34,723 nt of DNA from an uncultured Mucilaginibacter sp. (GTDB lineage: Bacteria > Bacteroidota > Bacteroidia > Sphingobacteriales > Sphingobacteriaceae), in the NCBI RefSeq assembly GCF_946481715.1, contig NZ_CAMLOV010000043.1, positions 1 to 34,723 on the forward strand, in the 5' to 3' direction. The notes under the pieces were generated by a model that had not been told where the DNA came from, did not search any database, and saw only the letters and a list, made by a program, of their open reading frames with translations. The translations under genes were made by a program, and so were the position numbers. Positions within the stretch are counted from its first letter, which is position 1. Each line of letters opens with the position of its first letter. Of the stretch, positions 24,956 through 32,491 are shown piece by piece.

Positions 24956-25423
24956 TCATCCTATAGCCCTCAACCACGGCCGGTGAACCAGCGGTGAAAA
25001 CGCCCATGGGATAGAGCTTAAGATGATCAGCAACCCGATGCTAAACCAAATGGCCTGCGTGCGAAATTTATTGTGATCGGTAACCTGCCGCTTAGCTTTG
25101 GATGCCCCAACAGTAATCAGCGCAACAGCGATCAACATCATGGTGATGTGCTCCATGCCAAAGAAGCGGATCTCGCGCAGGCGCACACCTTCGCTAAAAT
25201 GGTGGATAAACCAGGTTGTTATCGGGCTGACCAGGTAAAGCCAAATGCCCAATACAAATTGTATATGAATTATGTTAATCGTAATTAATCTTAGGCGTTC
25301 GTCAAATTTACCATAAGCTTTGCGGCCCAGCCACCCTTGGTAAGAGCGAAAGATGGCAGCAAGCAAACTAAAAAGTACCAGCCAGCGGACAAGGGAATGC
25401 AACGGAAGAATTAAGTTGTACAT
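24956..25423 (-). CDS. Four-helix membrane protein, cytochrome b-like
   Basis: 155 aa. Four transmembrane helices (about residues 8-25, 47-66, 90-106 and 125-143). Histidines lie in or near helices: H9 in PLHSLVRW, H53 in IIHIQFVLGIWLYL, H74/H75 and H91 in GMEHITMMLIAVALITVG. Such placement suggests haem or quinone binding, and related Bacteroidota proteins are often named cytochrome B, but I see no strict haem motif. No redox partner is next to it. Membrane topology is well supported, function is not. Confidence 0.65.
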   Translation of the reverse strand: MYNLILPLHSLVRWLVLFSLLAAIFRSYQGWLGRKAYGKFDERLRLITINIIHIQFVLGIWLYLVSPITTWFIHHFSEGVRLREIRFFGMEHITMMLIAVALITVGASKAKRQVTDHNKFRTQAIWFSIGLLIILSSIPWAFSPLVHRPWLRAIG

Positions 25424-25487
25424 ATACCTTGATGACGAACGATAGCTAAAAAGATTTTAAACAGAATTATTATTGTTCCAATCACTA

Positions 25488-25522
25488 TAAAAATCCGTTA
25501 ATCGTAAAAATCCGTTTAATCC
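25488..25522 (+). repeat. Tandem module B, copy 3
   Basis: TAAAAATCCGTTAATCG (25488-25504) followed directly by TAAAAATCCGTTTAATCC (25505-25522). It lies 4 nt past the stop (25527) of the minus-strand esterase gene. It matches copies at 7453-7486 and 11924-11941. Confidence 0.65.
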
Positions 25523-25526
25523 CGGC

Positions 25527-26339
25527 CTACTTCCCAAACGCCCATTGCAGAAACTTAGGCATAGCTTTTCCCCAGGTTTCGGTGTCGTGGCTGCCGCCAA
25601 CTATTTCGAGGTATTGAATATCCGCCGGGCGGGCGTAGCCCTTCTTTTCCAACTCAATGATAATATCTATGGTGTCGTCTATCGAATCGATAATGCCGTT
25701 CTTGTTGCGGTCGGCAGTTTCGTCTTTAGTGCCGGTTTGCAGCCAGAATTTTAGCGCCGGTTTAGCATCGCTGTTTTTTAGTTGGCTGTGCATGAGGCGG
25801 TCGTCGTTGGTATAGCCTTTGGTAAGGTCTTTACTCCTCCACCAAAAAGAGGCGGAGAATGCACCCAATTTGTCAAACAGGTCCGGGTGGTTCCAGGCAA
25901 TATCCATCGCACTTAGGCCGCCAAGCGAAAACCCCGCGAAGGCCGTGCTTTCAAAATGATCTATATCTGTCGCTTTATGTATCTCTGGGAGCAGTTCGGT
26001 AGTGATGAATTGGGTATATAAGCCTGCTTTGGCGCCGCGCTTTTTGTAATCGGGCTTGCCGGCTATACCATATTCTTGTATGCGGTCGTCACCTGCATTT
26101 ATAGCAACAACCAAAACGGGCTTTAAGCAATTGCGGTTGTAAAGGTTCTCTAAAGTATCGGCGAGCTTTAAGTTTTCAATTTCCTGCCCGTCGTTTAGCA
26201 GTAAAAGGTGGATGGGTTCTATCCCGGCATTATCGGGCAGTAGCAGGGTACAGGTAACTTCATGTTCGAGTACGGATGATGTGATGATGAGTTCCTGTGC
26301 GTTAATAGCCATTTCTGTGCTTGTACTAAAAGTGTACAT
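25527..26339 (-). CDS. Alpha/beta-hydrolase esterase with EF-hand-like loop
   Basis: 270 aa, cytosolic (no signal peptide). Esterase-D/enterochelin-esterase-like fold with nucleophile S138 in AGFSLGGLSAMD, acid D206 in LQTGTKDETAD and H251 in GGSHDTETWGKAMP. Directly after the acid is a complete calcium-type EF loop, D210-x-N-x-N-G-I-x-D218-x-x-D221. A second ATG at residue 10 is an alternative start. It faces, divergently, the esterase that opens the amidoligase run, and the 132-nt gap holds boxes for both directions, so it may belong to the same regulon. Substrate unknown; it might release an ester or acyl group from the pathway product. Confidence 0.85.
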   Translation of the reverse strand: MYTFSTSTEMAINAQELIITSSVLEHEVTCTLLLPDNAGIEPIHLLLLNDGQEIENLKLADTLENLYNRNCLKPVLVVAINAGDDRIQEYGIAGKPDYKKRGAKAGLYTQFITTELLPEIHKATDIDHFESTAFAGFSLGGLSAMDIAWNHPDLFDKLGAFSASFWWRSKDLTKGYTNDDRLMHSQLKNSDAKPALKFWLQTGTKDETADRNKNGIIDSIDDTIDIIIELEKKGYARPADIQYLEIVGGSHDTETWGKAMPKFLQWAFGK

Positions 26340-26363
26340 GATCGTAAAAAATAATTAAGGGTA

Positions 26364-26371
26364 CAAAAGTA
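26364..26371 (-). promoter_or_regulatory. Candidate -7 box for the minus-strand esterase
   Basis: CAAAAGTA on the plus strand reads TACTTTTG on the minus strand, an exact TAnnTTTG. The implied start is about 10-15 nt from the ATG at 26339. No -33 TTG at normal distance. Confidence 0.35.
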
Positions 26372-26420
26372 AGGCTTATACTTTTATTAATTAACTAAAA
26401 CACATTTATTTGGCGCAATG

Positions 26421-26449
26421 TTGACATTTACATCCGATACTGCTATCTT
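26421..26449 (+). promoter_or_regulatory. Candidate promoter of the amidoligase operon
   Basis: TTGACA (26421-26426), 17 nt, TATCTT (26444-26449). It reads equally as a Bacteroidota-type TTG, 20 nt, TAtcTTac. Transcription would begin near 26456, about 15 nt before the TTG start codon at 26472. A further TAGTTTTG overlaps that start codon (26467-26474) and may be chance. Confidence 0.35.
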
Positions 26450-26471
26450 ACCATCTTAAACACAAATAGTT

Positions 26472-27179
26472 TTGATTGAACAATATCACCGCTGGCATTC
26501 GCCCAACCTCAATCTCGACCTGGAAATGCTGATTTTTGGCGACAGAGGTTACCCCGTTATATTGTTCCCTACCACTAAAGGACGTTTCCACCAGAACAAG
26601 GATTTTGGCTTGATAGATGCCGCACGTTGGTTTGTAGACGAAGGCCTGGTAAAGATTTACTGCCCGGATACTATCGACGACCGCAGCTGGTATGATAAGG
26701 GCGTACATCCCGCCGACCGGGCGCGTAATTACGCCTGGTACGATAAAATGCTGACTGATGAACTTATCCCCTGGGCGCAGCACGAAACCGGCGTTGGCCG
26801 TGTAGCTGTAGCAGGTTGCAGTTTTGGCGGTTACCATGCGGCAAACTTTGCGTTTAAGCACCCTGAGAAGGTTGCCCATCTGTTTACGATGGGCGGTGCC
26901 TTTAATATCAAGATGTTTACAGATGGCCATCACGACGACAATGTGTATTATAATAACCCGGTAGATTTTGTGCCCGGCAGCAATAACGAATGGCTTTGGA
27001 AGATGAATATCATCCTGGGTACATCGGAGCATGATATGTGTAAGGATTATAATATCGAGATGTCAAACATTCTGAAGGCCAAGAGCATTAACCATTGGTT
27101 GGATATCCGCCCGTTTGCCAACCACGACTGGCCTATATGGCGGGAGATGTTTCCGCATTATTTAAGCACGATCAAGTAG
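26472..27179 (+). CDS. Alpha/beta-hydrolase, esterase family; first gene of amidoligase run
   Basis: 235 aa. An in-frame stop at 26457 and no ATG before residue 20 leave TTG at 26472 as the probable start; the translation from there (IEQYHRWHSPNLNLDLEMLIFG) is protein-like from its first residue. Serine-hydrolase triad: S117 in VAGCSFGGYHAA, D188 in GTSEHDMC and H218 in ANHDWPIWREMFPHY. Compact, without signal peptide, so cytosolic. It heads four same-strand genes with ATP-grasp, GCS2 and amidotransferase-like products, 76 nt before the first ligase. It probably hydrolyses or transfers an acyl or ester group in that pathway; this is inference from context. Confidence 0.85.
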   Translation: MIEQYHRWHSPNLNLDLEMLIFGDRGYPVILFPTTKGRFHQNKDFGLIDAARWFVDEGLVKIYCPDTIDDRSWYDKGVHPADRARNYAWYDKMLTDELIPWAQHETGVGRVAVAGCSFGGYHAANFAFKHPEKVAHLFTMGGAFNIKMFTDGHHDDNVYYNNPVDFVPGSNNEWLWKMNIILGTSEHDMCKDYNIEMSNILKAKSINHWLDIRPFANHDWPIWREMFPHYLSTIK

Positions 27180-27218
27180 AAGCAAGAAACAAGAGACAAG
27201 AATCAAGAGTTAAGAACC
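27180..27218. repeat. AAGAATCAAGAG-type microrepeat inside the operon
   Basis: Purine-rich near-repeats (AAGCAAGAAACAAGAGACAA and GAATCAAGAGTTAAGAACC), directly after the esterase stop and before the ATP-grasp gene. Same family as 3298-3338 and the icmF insert at 16302-16344. Confidence 0.5.
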
Positions 27219-27255
27219 AAAACTTAAAAAATCTACTACTAAACCATACTACCAT

Positions 27256-28281
27256 ATGAAAAAAATAGGCATCCTATTCGGACAGGAAAATTCATTTCCG
27301 CAGGCATTTGTAGACCGAATAAACGAAAAGGCAGAGAAAAACATCTCGGCGGAATTTGTCCGCATTGATAAAATGCTGCAGGGCGAGCCACTCGGCTACT
27401 CGGTAATTGTCGATCGTATATCGCAGGATGTACCCTTTTACCGCGCATCATTAAAAAACGCGGCTATCACCGGCACCGCGGTTATTAATAACCCTTTTTG
27501 GTGGAGTGCCGATGAAAAGTTTTTCAATAACGCGCTTGCTGTAAAGCTTGGCGTGCCAGTACCCAAAACCGTATTGCTGCCATCGAAAGATCACCCGGAC
27601 AGCACCACCGACCGCTCGTTCCGTAACCTGGCCTTTCCGTTGGATTGGGACGCGATATTTGATTATGTAGGCTTCCCTGCATACATGAAACCGTTCGATG
27701 GAGGCGGCTGGCGCGATGTATATAAAATCAGCGACAAGGAAGACCTTTGGGAGAAATTTGCCCAAACCAAGCAACTGGTAATGCTGCTGCAGGAAGAAAT
27801 TATATTTGACGATTACTTCCGTTGCTATTGCATCGGCGGCAAACATGTGCGCATTATGCAGTACGAGCCCCGCAACCCGCATCACCTGCGCTACGAGCAC
27901 GGCAAAGCGCCTGCTGCAAAAGCCATGCTGGATACCATTACTAAATATGTTTTGCAGCTTAACCAATATTTAGGTTACGATTTTAATACGGTAGAGTTTG
28001 CTGTACGCGATGGAATACCTTACGCTATCGACTTTTGCAACCCCGCACCTGATGCCGAAGTAACAAGCGTTGGGCAAGATAACTTTGAATGGGTGGTAGA
28101 AACGGCAGCAAGCTACGCCATAGAGCGTGCAAAAGCCCAAAAAGACGACCGTGATAACCTTACCTGGGGCGAATATGTAAAAACCGGCGCTGCGGGCAAA
28201 CCGCTTATTGCTTCGCCAAAACCAGCTAAGGCAGAGGATAGCTTAGTAAATGTACTAAACCAAACCCCTAACCAATTATGA
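27256..28281 (+). CDS. ATP-grasp amide ligase
   Basis: 341 aa with standard ATP-grasp order. Pre-ATP-grasp domain at residues 1-95 (MKKIGILFGQENSFPQAFVD). Lysine and Gly-rich loop: K145 in PAYMKPFDGGGWRDVYKI. Adenine-side acidic segment LLQEEIIFDDYFRCYCIGGKHVRIMQYEP (180-205). Metal site: E247 in DFNTVEFAVRDG and D259-x-x-N262 in YAIDFCNPAPDAE. These enzymes form an acyl phosphate from a carboxylate and join it to an amine or thiol in the cytosol. Its stop overlaps the start of the GCS2-like gene by 4 nt (ATGA), so the two are translationally coupled. Which acids and amines it uses cannot be told from sequence. Confidence 0.88.
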   Translation: MKKIGILFGQENSFPQAFVDRINEKAEKNISAEFVRIDKMLQGEPLGYSVIVDRISQDVPFYRASLKNAAITGTAVINNPFWWSADEKFFNNALAVKLGVPVPKTVLLPSKDHPDSTTDRSFRNLAFPLDWDAIFDYVGFPAYMKPFDGGGWRDVYKISDKEDLWEKFAQTKQLVMLLQEEIIFDDYFRCYCIGGKHVRIMQYEPRNPHHLRYEHGKAPAAKAMLDTITKYVLQLNQYLGYDFNTVEFAVRDGIPYAIDFCNPAPDAEVTSVGQDNFEWVVETAASYAIERAKAQKDDRDNLTWGEYVKTGAAGKPLIASPKPAKAEDSLVNVLNQTPNQL

Positions 28282-29375
28282 ACGAGTTCACCTTAGGTGT
28301 TGAAGAAGAATTTATGGTGGTTGACCCTGTTACCAGGGAGCTAAAATCGCACGAGCAAAAAATTGTGGATGCTGCGCAGAAGATCCACGAGGACCAGGTA
28401 AAGGCCGAAATGCACCAGGCGGTTGTGGAGGTGGGTACCCATATTTGCCGCAATACCGACGACGCACGCAAAGAAGTAACCAAACTGCGCAGAACCGTGG
28501 CCCAACTGGCCGGCGATATTGGCCTGCGCATTGGTGCTGCGGGCACGCACCCCTTTTCGCACTGGCAGCATCAGCTAATTACCGACCATCCCAGGTATTT
28601 TGAGATTGTGGACGAGTTGCAGGAAGCTGCACGTTCTAACCTGATCTTCGGGCTGCATGTGCACGTGGGGATCCAGTCGAGGGATATGGCGATACATATT
28701 GCCAACCAGGCGCGGTATTTTTTGCCGCACGTTTATGCGCTATCTACCAACTCGCCGTTTTGGGAGGGCAGGAACACGGGATATAAATCTTTCCGAACCA
28801 AGGTGTTTGATAAGTTCCCGAGGACGGGGATCCCTGATTATTTTGCCAGTATAGAAGATTACGACAACTACGTAAAACTGTTGGTGAAAACCAATTGCAT
28901 TGATAACGCCAAAAAAATATGGTGGGATCTGCGGGTACACCCATTCTTTGAGACCATCGAATTCCGCGTATGCGATTGCCCGATGCTGATTGACGAGACC
29001 ATGACCTTTGTGGCGCTGTTTCAGTGTATTTGTGCCAAATTGTACAAACTGCGCTTAAGCAACATGAAGTTTATCACCTATAACCGGGCACTCATCAACG
29101 AAAATAAATGGCGCGCTGCGCGGTATGGCATTGATGGTAAAATGATAGATTTTGGCAAGGAACTGGAAGTAAACACCCGCGCCCTGATACTGGAACTGCT
29201 TGATTTTATTGATGACGTAGTGGATGATTTGGGTTGCCGCGATGAGTTGCAGTACGTGCATAAGATATTAGAGAACGGCACCGGCGCCGACAGGCAGTTG
29301 GCTGTTTACAACCAAAACAATAACTTTGAAGACGTTGTAGATTACATAACATCGCAAACGTTGAAGGGGATATAG
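28278..29375 (+). CDS. GCS2 (YbdK-type) carboxylate-amine ligase
   Basis: 365 aa, normal for the YbdK family. The acidic metal site is LGVEEEFMVVDP (E9-E11). Also visible are AGTHPFSHW (90-96), H127-V-H129 in GLHVHVGIQSRD, WWDLRVHPFFETIEFRVCDCPM and a C-terminal RQLAVYNQNNNFEDVVDYI. YbdK proteins have weak glutamate-cysteine ligase activity in E. coli but are generally orphan amidoligases. The 4-nt overlap with the upstream ATP-grasp and the downstream amidotransferase-like gene (31 nt on) mark a pathway unit. The presence of bshA in this genome argues that the role is not glutathione formation. Confidence 0.92.
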   Translation: MNEFTLGVEEEFMVVDPVTRELKSHEQKIVDAAQKIHEDQVKAEMHQAVVEVGTHICRNTDDARKEVTKLRRTVAQLAGDIGLRIGAAGTHPFSHWQHQLITDHPRYFEIVDELQEAARSNLIFGLHVHVGIQSRDMAIHIANQARYFLPHVYALSTNSPFWEGRNTGYKSFRTKVFDKFPRTGIPDYFASIEDYDNYVKLLVKTNCIDNAKKIWWDLRVHPFFETIEFRVCDCPMLIDETMTFVALFQCICAKLYKLRLSNMKFITYNRALINENKWRAARYGIDGKMIDFGKELEVNTRALILELLDFIDDVVDDLGCRDELQYVHKILENGTGADRQLAVYNQNNNFEDVVDYITSQTLKGI

Positions 29376-29406
29376 AAGGCTGCCAAGCTAAACGATAAGA
29401 GTAGAA

Positions 29407-30240
29407 ATGAGCACAGATAAACCGCAAATAAAGGTTGCCATATTGGATTTATACGATGGCATTGCGAATGAGGGGATGCGGGGTTTCCGGGAGATACTTG
29501 AGCGCTATAAAGCAAAGCACAGCCTAAATATAACATACGAAGTTTTTGATGTGCGCCTAAAAGCGCAGGTACCGGATACCAATTTCGATGCCTATATATC
29601 AAGCGGCGGCCCGGGTAGCCCGATAGATAGCGAAGGTACCGAATGGGAGAAGAAATACTTTAGGCTGATAGACAAGCTGGAGGCGCATAACAAAAGCGAT
29701 AACCCAAATAAAAAGTACGTTTTTTTTGTTTGCCATTCTTTCCAGTTGATGTGCCGCAAGTATGGGTTGGGCGAGATTGGGCTGCGCCGCTCGCCGTCTT
29801 TTGGAATATTGCCGGTGCATTTAACCGATGAAGGCAAACAGGACCAGGTTTTCGAAGGCTCATACGACCCATTTTACACTGTCGATTCGCGTAGTTGGCA
29901 GGTGATAAACCCTAATATGAAACGTTTTGATGAACTGGGCATGAAAATATTGGCCTGGGAAAAAGAGCGTCCGCATGTAAACCTGCCCCGCGCTATTATG
30001 GCCATACGGTTTAACGAATATTTTATTGCTACGCAGTTTCACCCCGAGGCAGACCCGTTGGGTATAAAAACTATGCTGCTGCGCGAGGAGAAGAAAGAAG
30101 AAGTAATAAACGAACACGGCGAAGCCAAGTACAAAGAAATGCTGCAACGCCTGGACGACCCGGATAAAATTGCCCATACCCAAAGCACCATCATCCCTAA
30201 CTTTTTGGATGAGGCGATATTGGGGGTAGAACAATTGTAG
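29407..30240 (+). CDS. Class I glutamine-amidotransferase-like protein (orphan)
   Basis: 277 aa. N-terminal GATase fold with DAYISSGGPGSPID (oxyanion region), nucleophile Cys109 in YVFFVCHSFQLMC, and His212/Glu214 in ATQFHPEADP, so the Cys-His-Glu triad is intact. The elbow reads C-H-S-F-Q, with Ser where the family normally has Gly. No synthase domain is attached. The C-terminal 50 residues are helical and acidic. Either it supplies ammonia to one of the neighbouring ligases, or it acts alone as a gamma-glutamyl hydrolase-like amidase on the product. It lies 31 nt after the GCS2 gene and ends 18 nt from a convergent gene. Confidence 0.87.
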   Translation: MSTDKPQIKVAILDLYDGIANEGMRGFREILERYKAKHSLNITYEVFDVRLKAQVPDTNFDAYISSGGPGSPIDSEGTEWEKKYFRLIDKLEAHNKSDNPNKKYVFFVCHSFQLMCRKYGLGEIGLRRSPSFGILPVHLTDEGKQDQVFEGSYDPFYTVDSRSWQVINPNMKRFDELGMKILAWEKERPHVNLPRAIMAIRFNEYFIATQFHPEADPLGIKTMLLREEKKEEVINEHGEAKYKEMLQRLDDPDKIAHTQSTIIPNFLDEAILGVEQL

Positions 30241-30258
30241 CCGGAGGCCACCACTGCT

Positions 30259-31047
30259 TTATAAATAATCGTGGTCTACCAGCCAGCGCGCTATTACTTT
30301 TAAGGTCTCCTGATTGCGGTCTATCCCTTCGCTTTTAGCTATCATAGCACCGTAAGTACCGCTGCCTTTTATAGTAACTTGTTGGGTTCGTCCGTCTTTA
30401 TAAGTAGCAACAGTAAAGTTTTTAGCGCCTTGGCCGCCTGCAAAATCAACTTTTGCTAATTGTAAGCCGCTTGGCAGGCTAAACTCATAAGAATCATATG
30501 CACTGTTACTGGTTACATCTTTGAAGATGCCGATAGCGGTTTCACCCTGCAACACCTGGTTTTCTTTAATGGTTACGCCCATCATCCGGTTGCGGCGCAC
30601 CAAGTCGTAATTTATTTGCACTTTAGGGTTTTTCCCTTTTGTTGCAATAAGCTCGGTTATTTTAACGGCATCTAATTCATCATTCACAATGATGCCGCTT
30701 TCGCCTATAAGTTTTGCGAACGACTTTTCGGGGCCTAGTTTGCTAAGATTGAAGATAGCTACCTGCCCGCTACTTAAGAATGTAAAACGATAATAAAACA
30801 CCAGGTCGTTATTTCCGGGCGTAAAATCTGTTGCTACTGTAGCAATTACCAATTTTTTACCAGCCATGTTAATGGCCTCATAGGTGCTGGTAAAACCAAA
30901 ATTCTCGCTGTCTTTTATTTTATTTACGGTGGCTATGTCTTTGCCATCAACTTTGATGGTTTTGCTTTTATACTCTATCTTTTGGGCGGTAGCTGCATTT
31001 ACAACTAACGCGAATGCAATGGTTAATAATAGGAGTGTTTTTTTCAT
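30259..31047 (-). CDS. Secreted protein of unknown function interrupting the cluster
   Basis: 262 aa with a signal peptide (MKKTLLLLTIAFALVVNAATAQ). The mature protein is beta-rich, with KTIKVDGKDIATVNKIKD, FGFTSTYEAINMAGKKLVIATVATDF and a C-terminal ARWLVDHDYL. I recognise no domain; it resembles small Bacteroidota periplasmic proteins. It is on the opposite strand inside the amidoligase region, ending 18 nt from the amidotransferase stop. It may be unrelated to the pathway, or an inserted gene that split the operon. Confidence 0.75.
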   Translation of the reverse strand: MKKTLLLLTIAFALVVNAATAQKIEYKSKTIKVDGKDIATVNKIKDSENFGFTSTYEAINMAGKKLVIATVATDFTPGNNDLVFYYRFTFLSSGQVAIFNLSKLGPEKSFAKLIGESGIIVNDELDAVKITELIATKGKNPKVQINYDLVRRNRMMGVTIKENQVLQGETAIGIFKDVTSNSAYDSYEFSLPSGLQLAKVDFAGGQGAKNFTVATYKDGRTQQVTIKGSGTYGAMIAKSEGIDRNQETLKVIARWLVDHDYL

Positions 31048-31282
31048 GGCGAATTGGTTTAGGTTGCTGGCGCTTGGTTCATCCTGGCCTGTATTTTTTA
31101 TTGGATGAAATTAGCACTTACTTATTCATTATCAAATTTAAAAAAACTTATTATTGTAAAAGATTGCTTTAACATCAGGCTTTGCCGGTCGTTTCCAAGG
31201 CTTTATTAATGGAAAGCACCGTATTTGTAGTTCCGGAACGATAATTACTGCGCTTACGCTGCTATTACAAACATTACCCACC

Positions 31283-32476
31283 ATGAACCCATCTATCAGA
31301 AGCACCTACAACCAAAACTTTACCGAAGAAAAATATGCGGAGTTTTTACTGTCGCTAAACGACGGGTTGAAAAATCCGATAGAGTTCCGTATTGCGGAGA
31401 CGCCGGTTTTTCTAACGGATGATTTTAGGAATAAACTGCTACAGGCTGGTGAAGAGATAGTGGCCACTATACTAAAACCAGGTTTTAAAGAACTTACCGA
31501 GCGGGCTATACCCGAGCAATGGCGGGTTGCCAACGAGAACGGGCATTCTCATTTTATGGCTTTAGATTTTGGGGTTTGTAAGGATGAAGCAGGTAATATT
31601 GTTCCTAAACTGATAGAGATGCAGGGGTTCCCGTCATTATATGGTTTCCAGGTGCATTTGGCAGAGAACTACAGGCATACCTTTAATATCCCCGGCAACC
31701 AAACTATTTATTTTAATGGCTTGGATAAGGCAAATTACCTCGATCTGCTTAAAAAAACTATCCTCGGCCCATACCAGCCAGATGAAGTGGTGCTGATGGA
31801 TGTTAACGCCCCCACCCAAAAAACCGCAGTGGATTTTTATATTACCGAAGGTTACATCGGCACACCCGTAGTATCGCTTTCCGACTTAATTCAGGAAGGC
31901 AACCAACTGTTTTACATGTGCGGTGAAGAGAAGAAACGCATTAAACGCATCTACAACCGCCTGATATTTGATGAGATAGACGGCGACCCGGATATATTTA
32001 ACCGCGTGGTTGATATCCGCCAGCCGCTTGATGTGGAGTGGATAGCGCACCCCAACTGGTTTTACCGCATCAGTAAATTTACCATGCCTTTCCTGGAGGG
32101 CGATTATATCCCCAAAACACAGTTCCTGCACCAAGTAAAGAAAGTACCCGAAGACCTGCAGAACTACGTGCTTAAACCCCTCTTCAGCTTTGCGGGGCAG
32201 GGTGTTATTATTGATATTATGGACGGCGACATTGAGCAGATACCCGACCCACAGAACTGGATATTACAGGAGAAGGTAAGCTATGAACCCGTACTGGAAT
32301 CGCCGGATATGGGCGTGAAGGTGGAGATACGCCTGCTGTACCTATGGCCCGATGGCGACGAGAAACCCACCCTCGCCATAAACCTGGCCAGGCTAAGCAA
32401 GGGCAAAATGATAGGAGTACGGTACAATAAAGATTTTGACTGGGTGGGCGGCACGGTCGCTTTTATGCATAAATAG
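31283..32476 (+). CDS. Permuted-looking ATP-grasp ligase (glutathionylspermidine-synthase-like)
   Basis: 397 aa. The ATP-grasp lysine and loop come late: K298 in NYVLKPLFSFAGQGVIID, then Q329-E330 in WILQEKVSYEPVLESP. A candidate metal motif comes early: LIEMQGFPSLYGFQ (E112-M-Q114), where glutathionylspermidine synthases and other circularly permuted ATP-grasps have E-x-N. The order is thus opposite to the ATP-grasp at 27256. It should activate a carboxylate for amide formation in the cytosol. A glyoxalase-fold gene follows 15 nt on. The upstream gap holds no gene; expression probably starts from its own promoter, which I could not locate. Confidence 0.8.
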   Translation: MNPSIRSTYNQNFTEEKYAEFLLSLNDGLKNPIEFRIAETPVFLTDDFRNKLLQAGEEIVATILKPGFKELTERAIPEQWRVANENGHSHFMALDFGVCKDEAGNIVPKLIEMQGFPSLYGFQVHLAENYRHTFNIPGNQTIYFNGLDKANYLDLLKKTILGPYQPDEVVLMDVNAPTQKTAVDFYITEGYIGTPVVSLSDLIQEGNQLFYMCGEEKKRIKRIYNRLIFDEIDGDPDIFNRVVDIRQPLDVEWIAHPNWFYRISKFTMPFLEGDYIPKTQFLHQVKKVPEDLQNYVLKPLFSFAGQGVIIDIMDGDIEQIPDPQNWILQEKVSYEPVLESPDMGVKVEIRLLYLWPDGDEKPTLAINLARLSKGKMIGVRYNKDFDWVGGTVAFMHK

Positions 32477-32491
32477 TTAATAAATTAAGAT

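Noticed and set aside
26448..27032. Minus-strand open frame across the first operon esterase
   Set aside because: It is a shadow of the esterase with its catalytic motifs on the plus strand.
27256..29375. Glutathione biosynthesis (gshA/gshB)
   Set aside because: The GCS2 protein is YbdK-type, the ATP-grasp does not show a GshB pattern I recognise, and bshA indicates bacillithiol.
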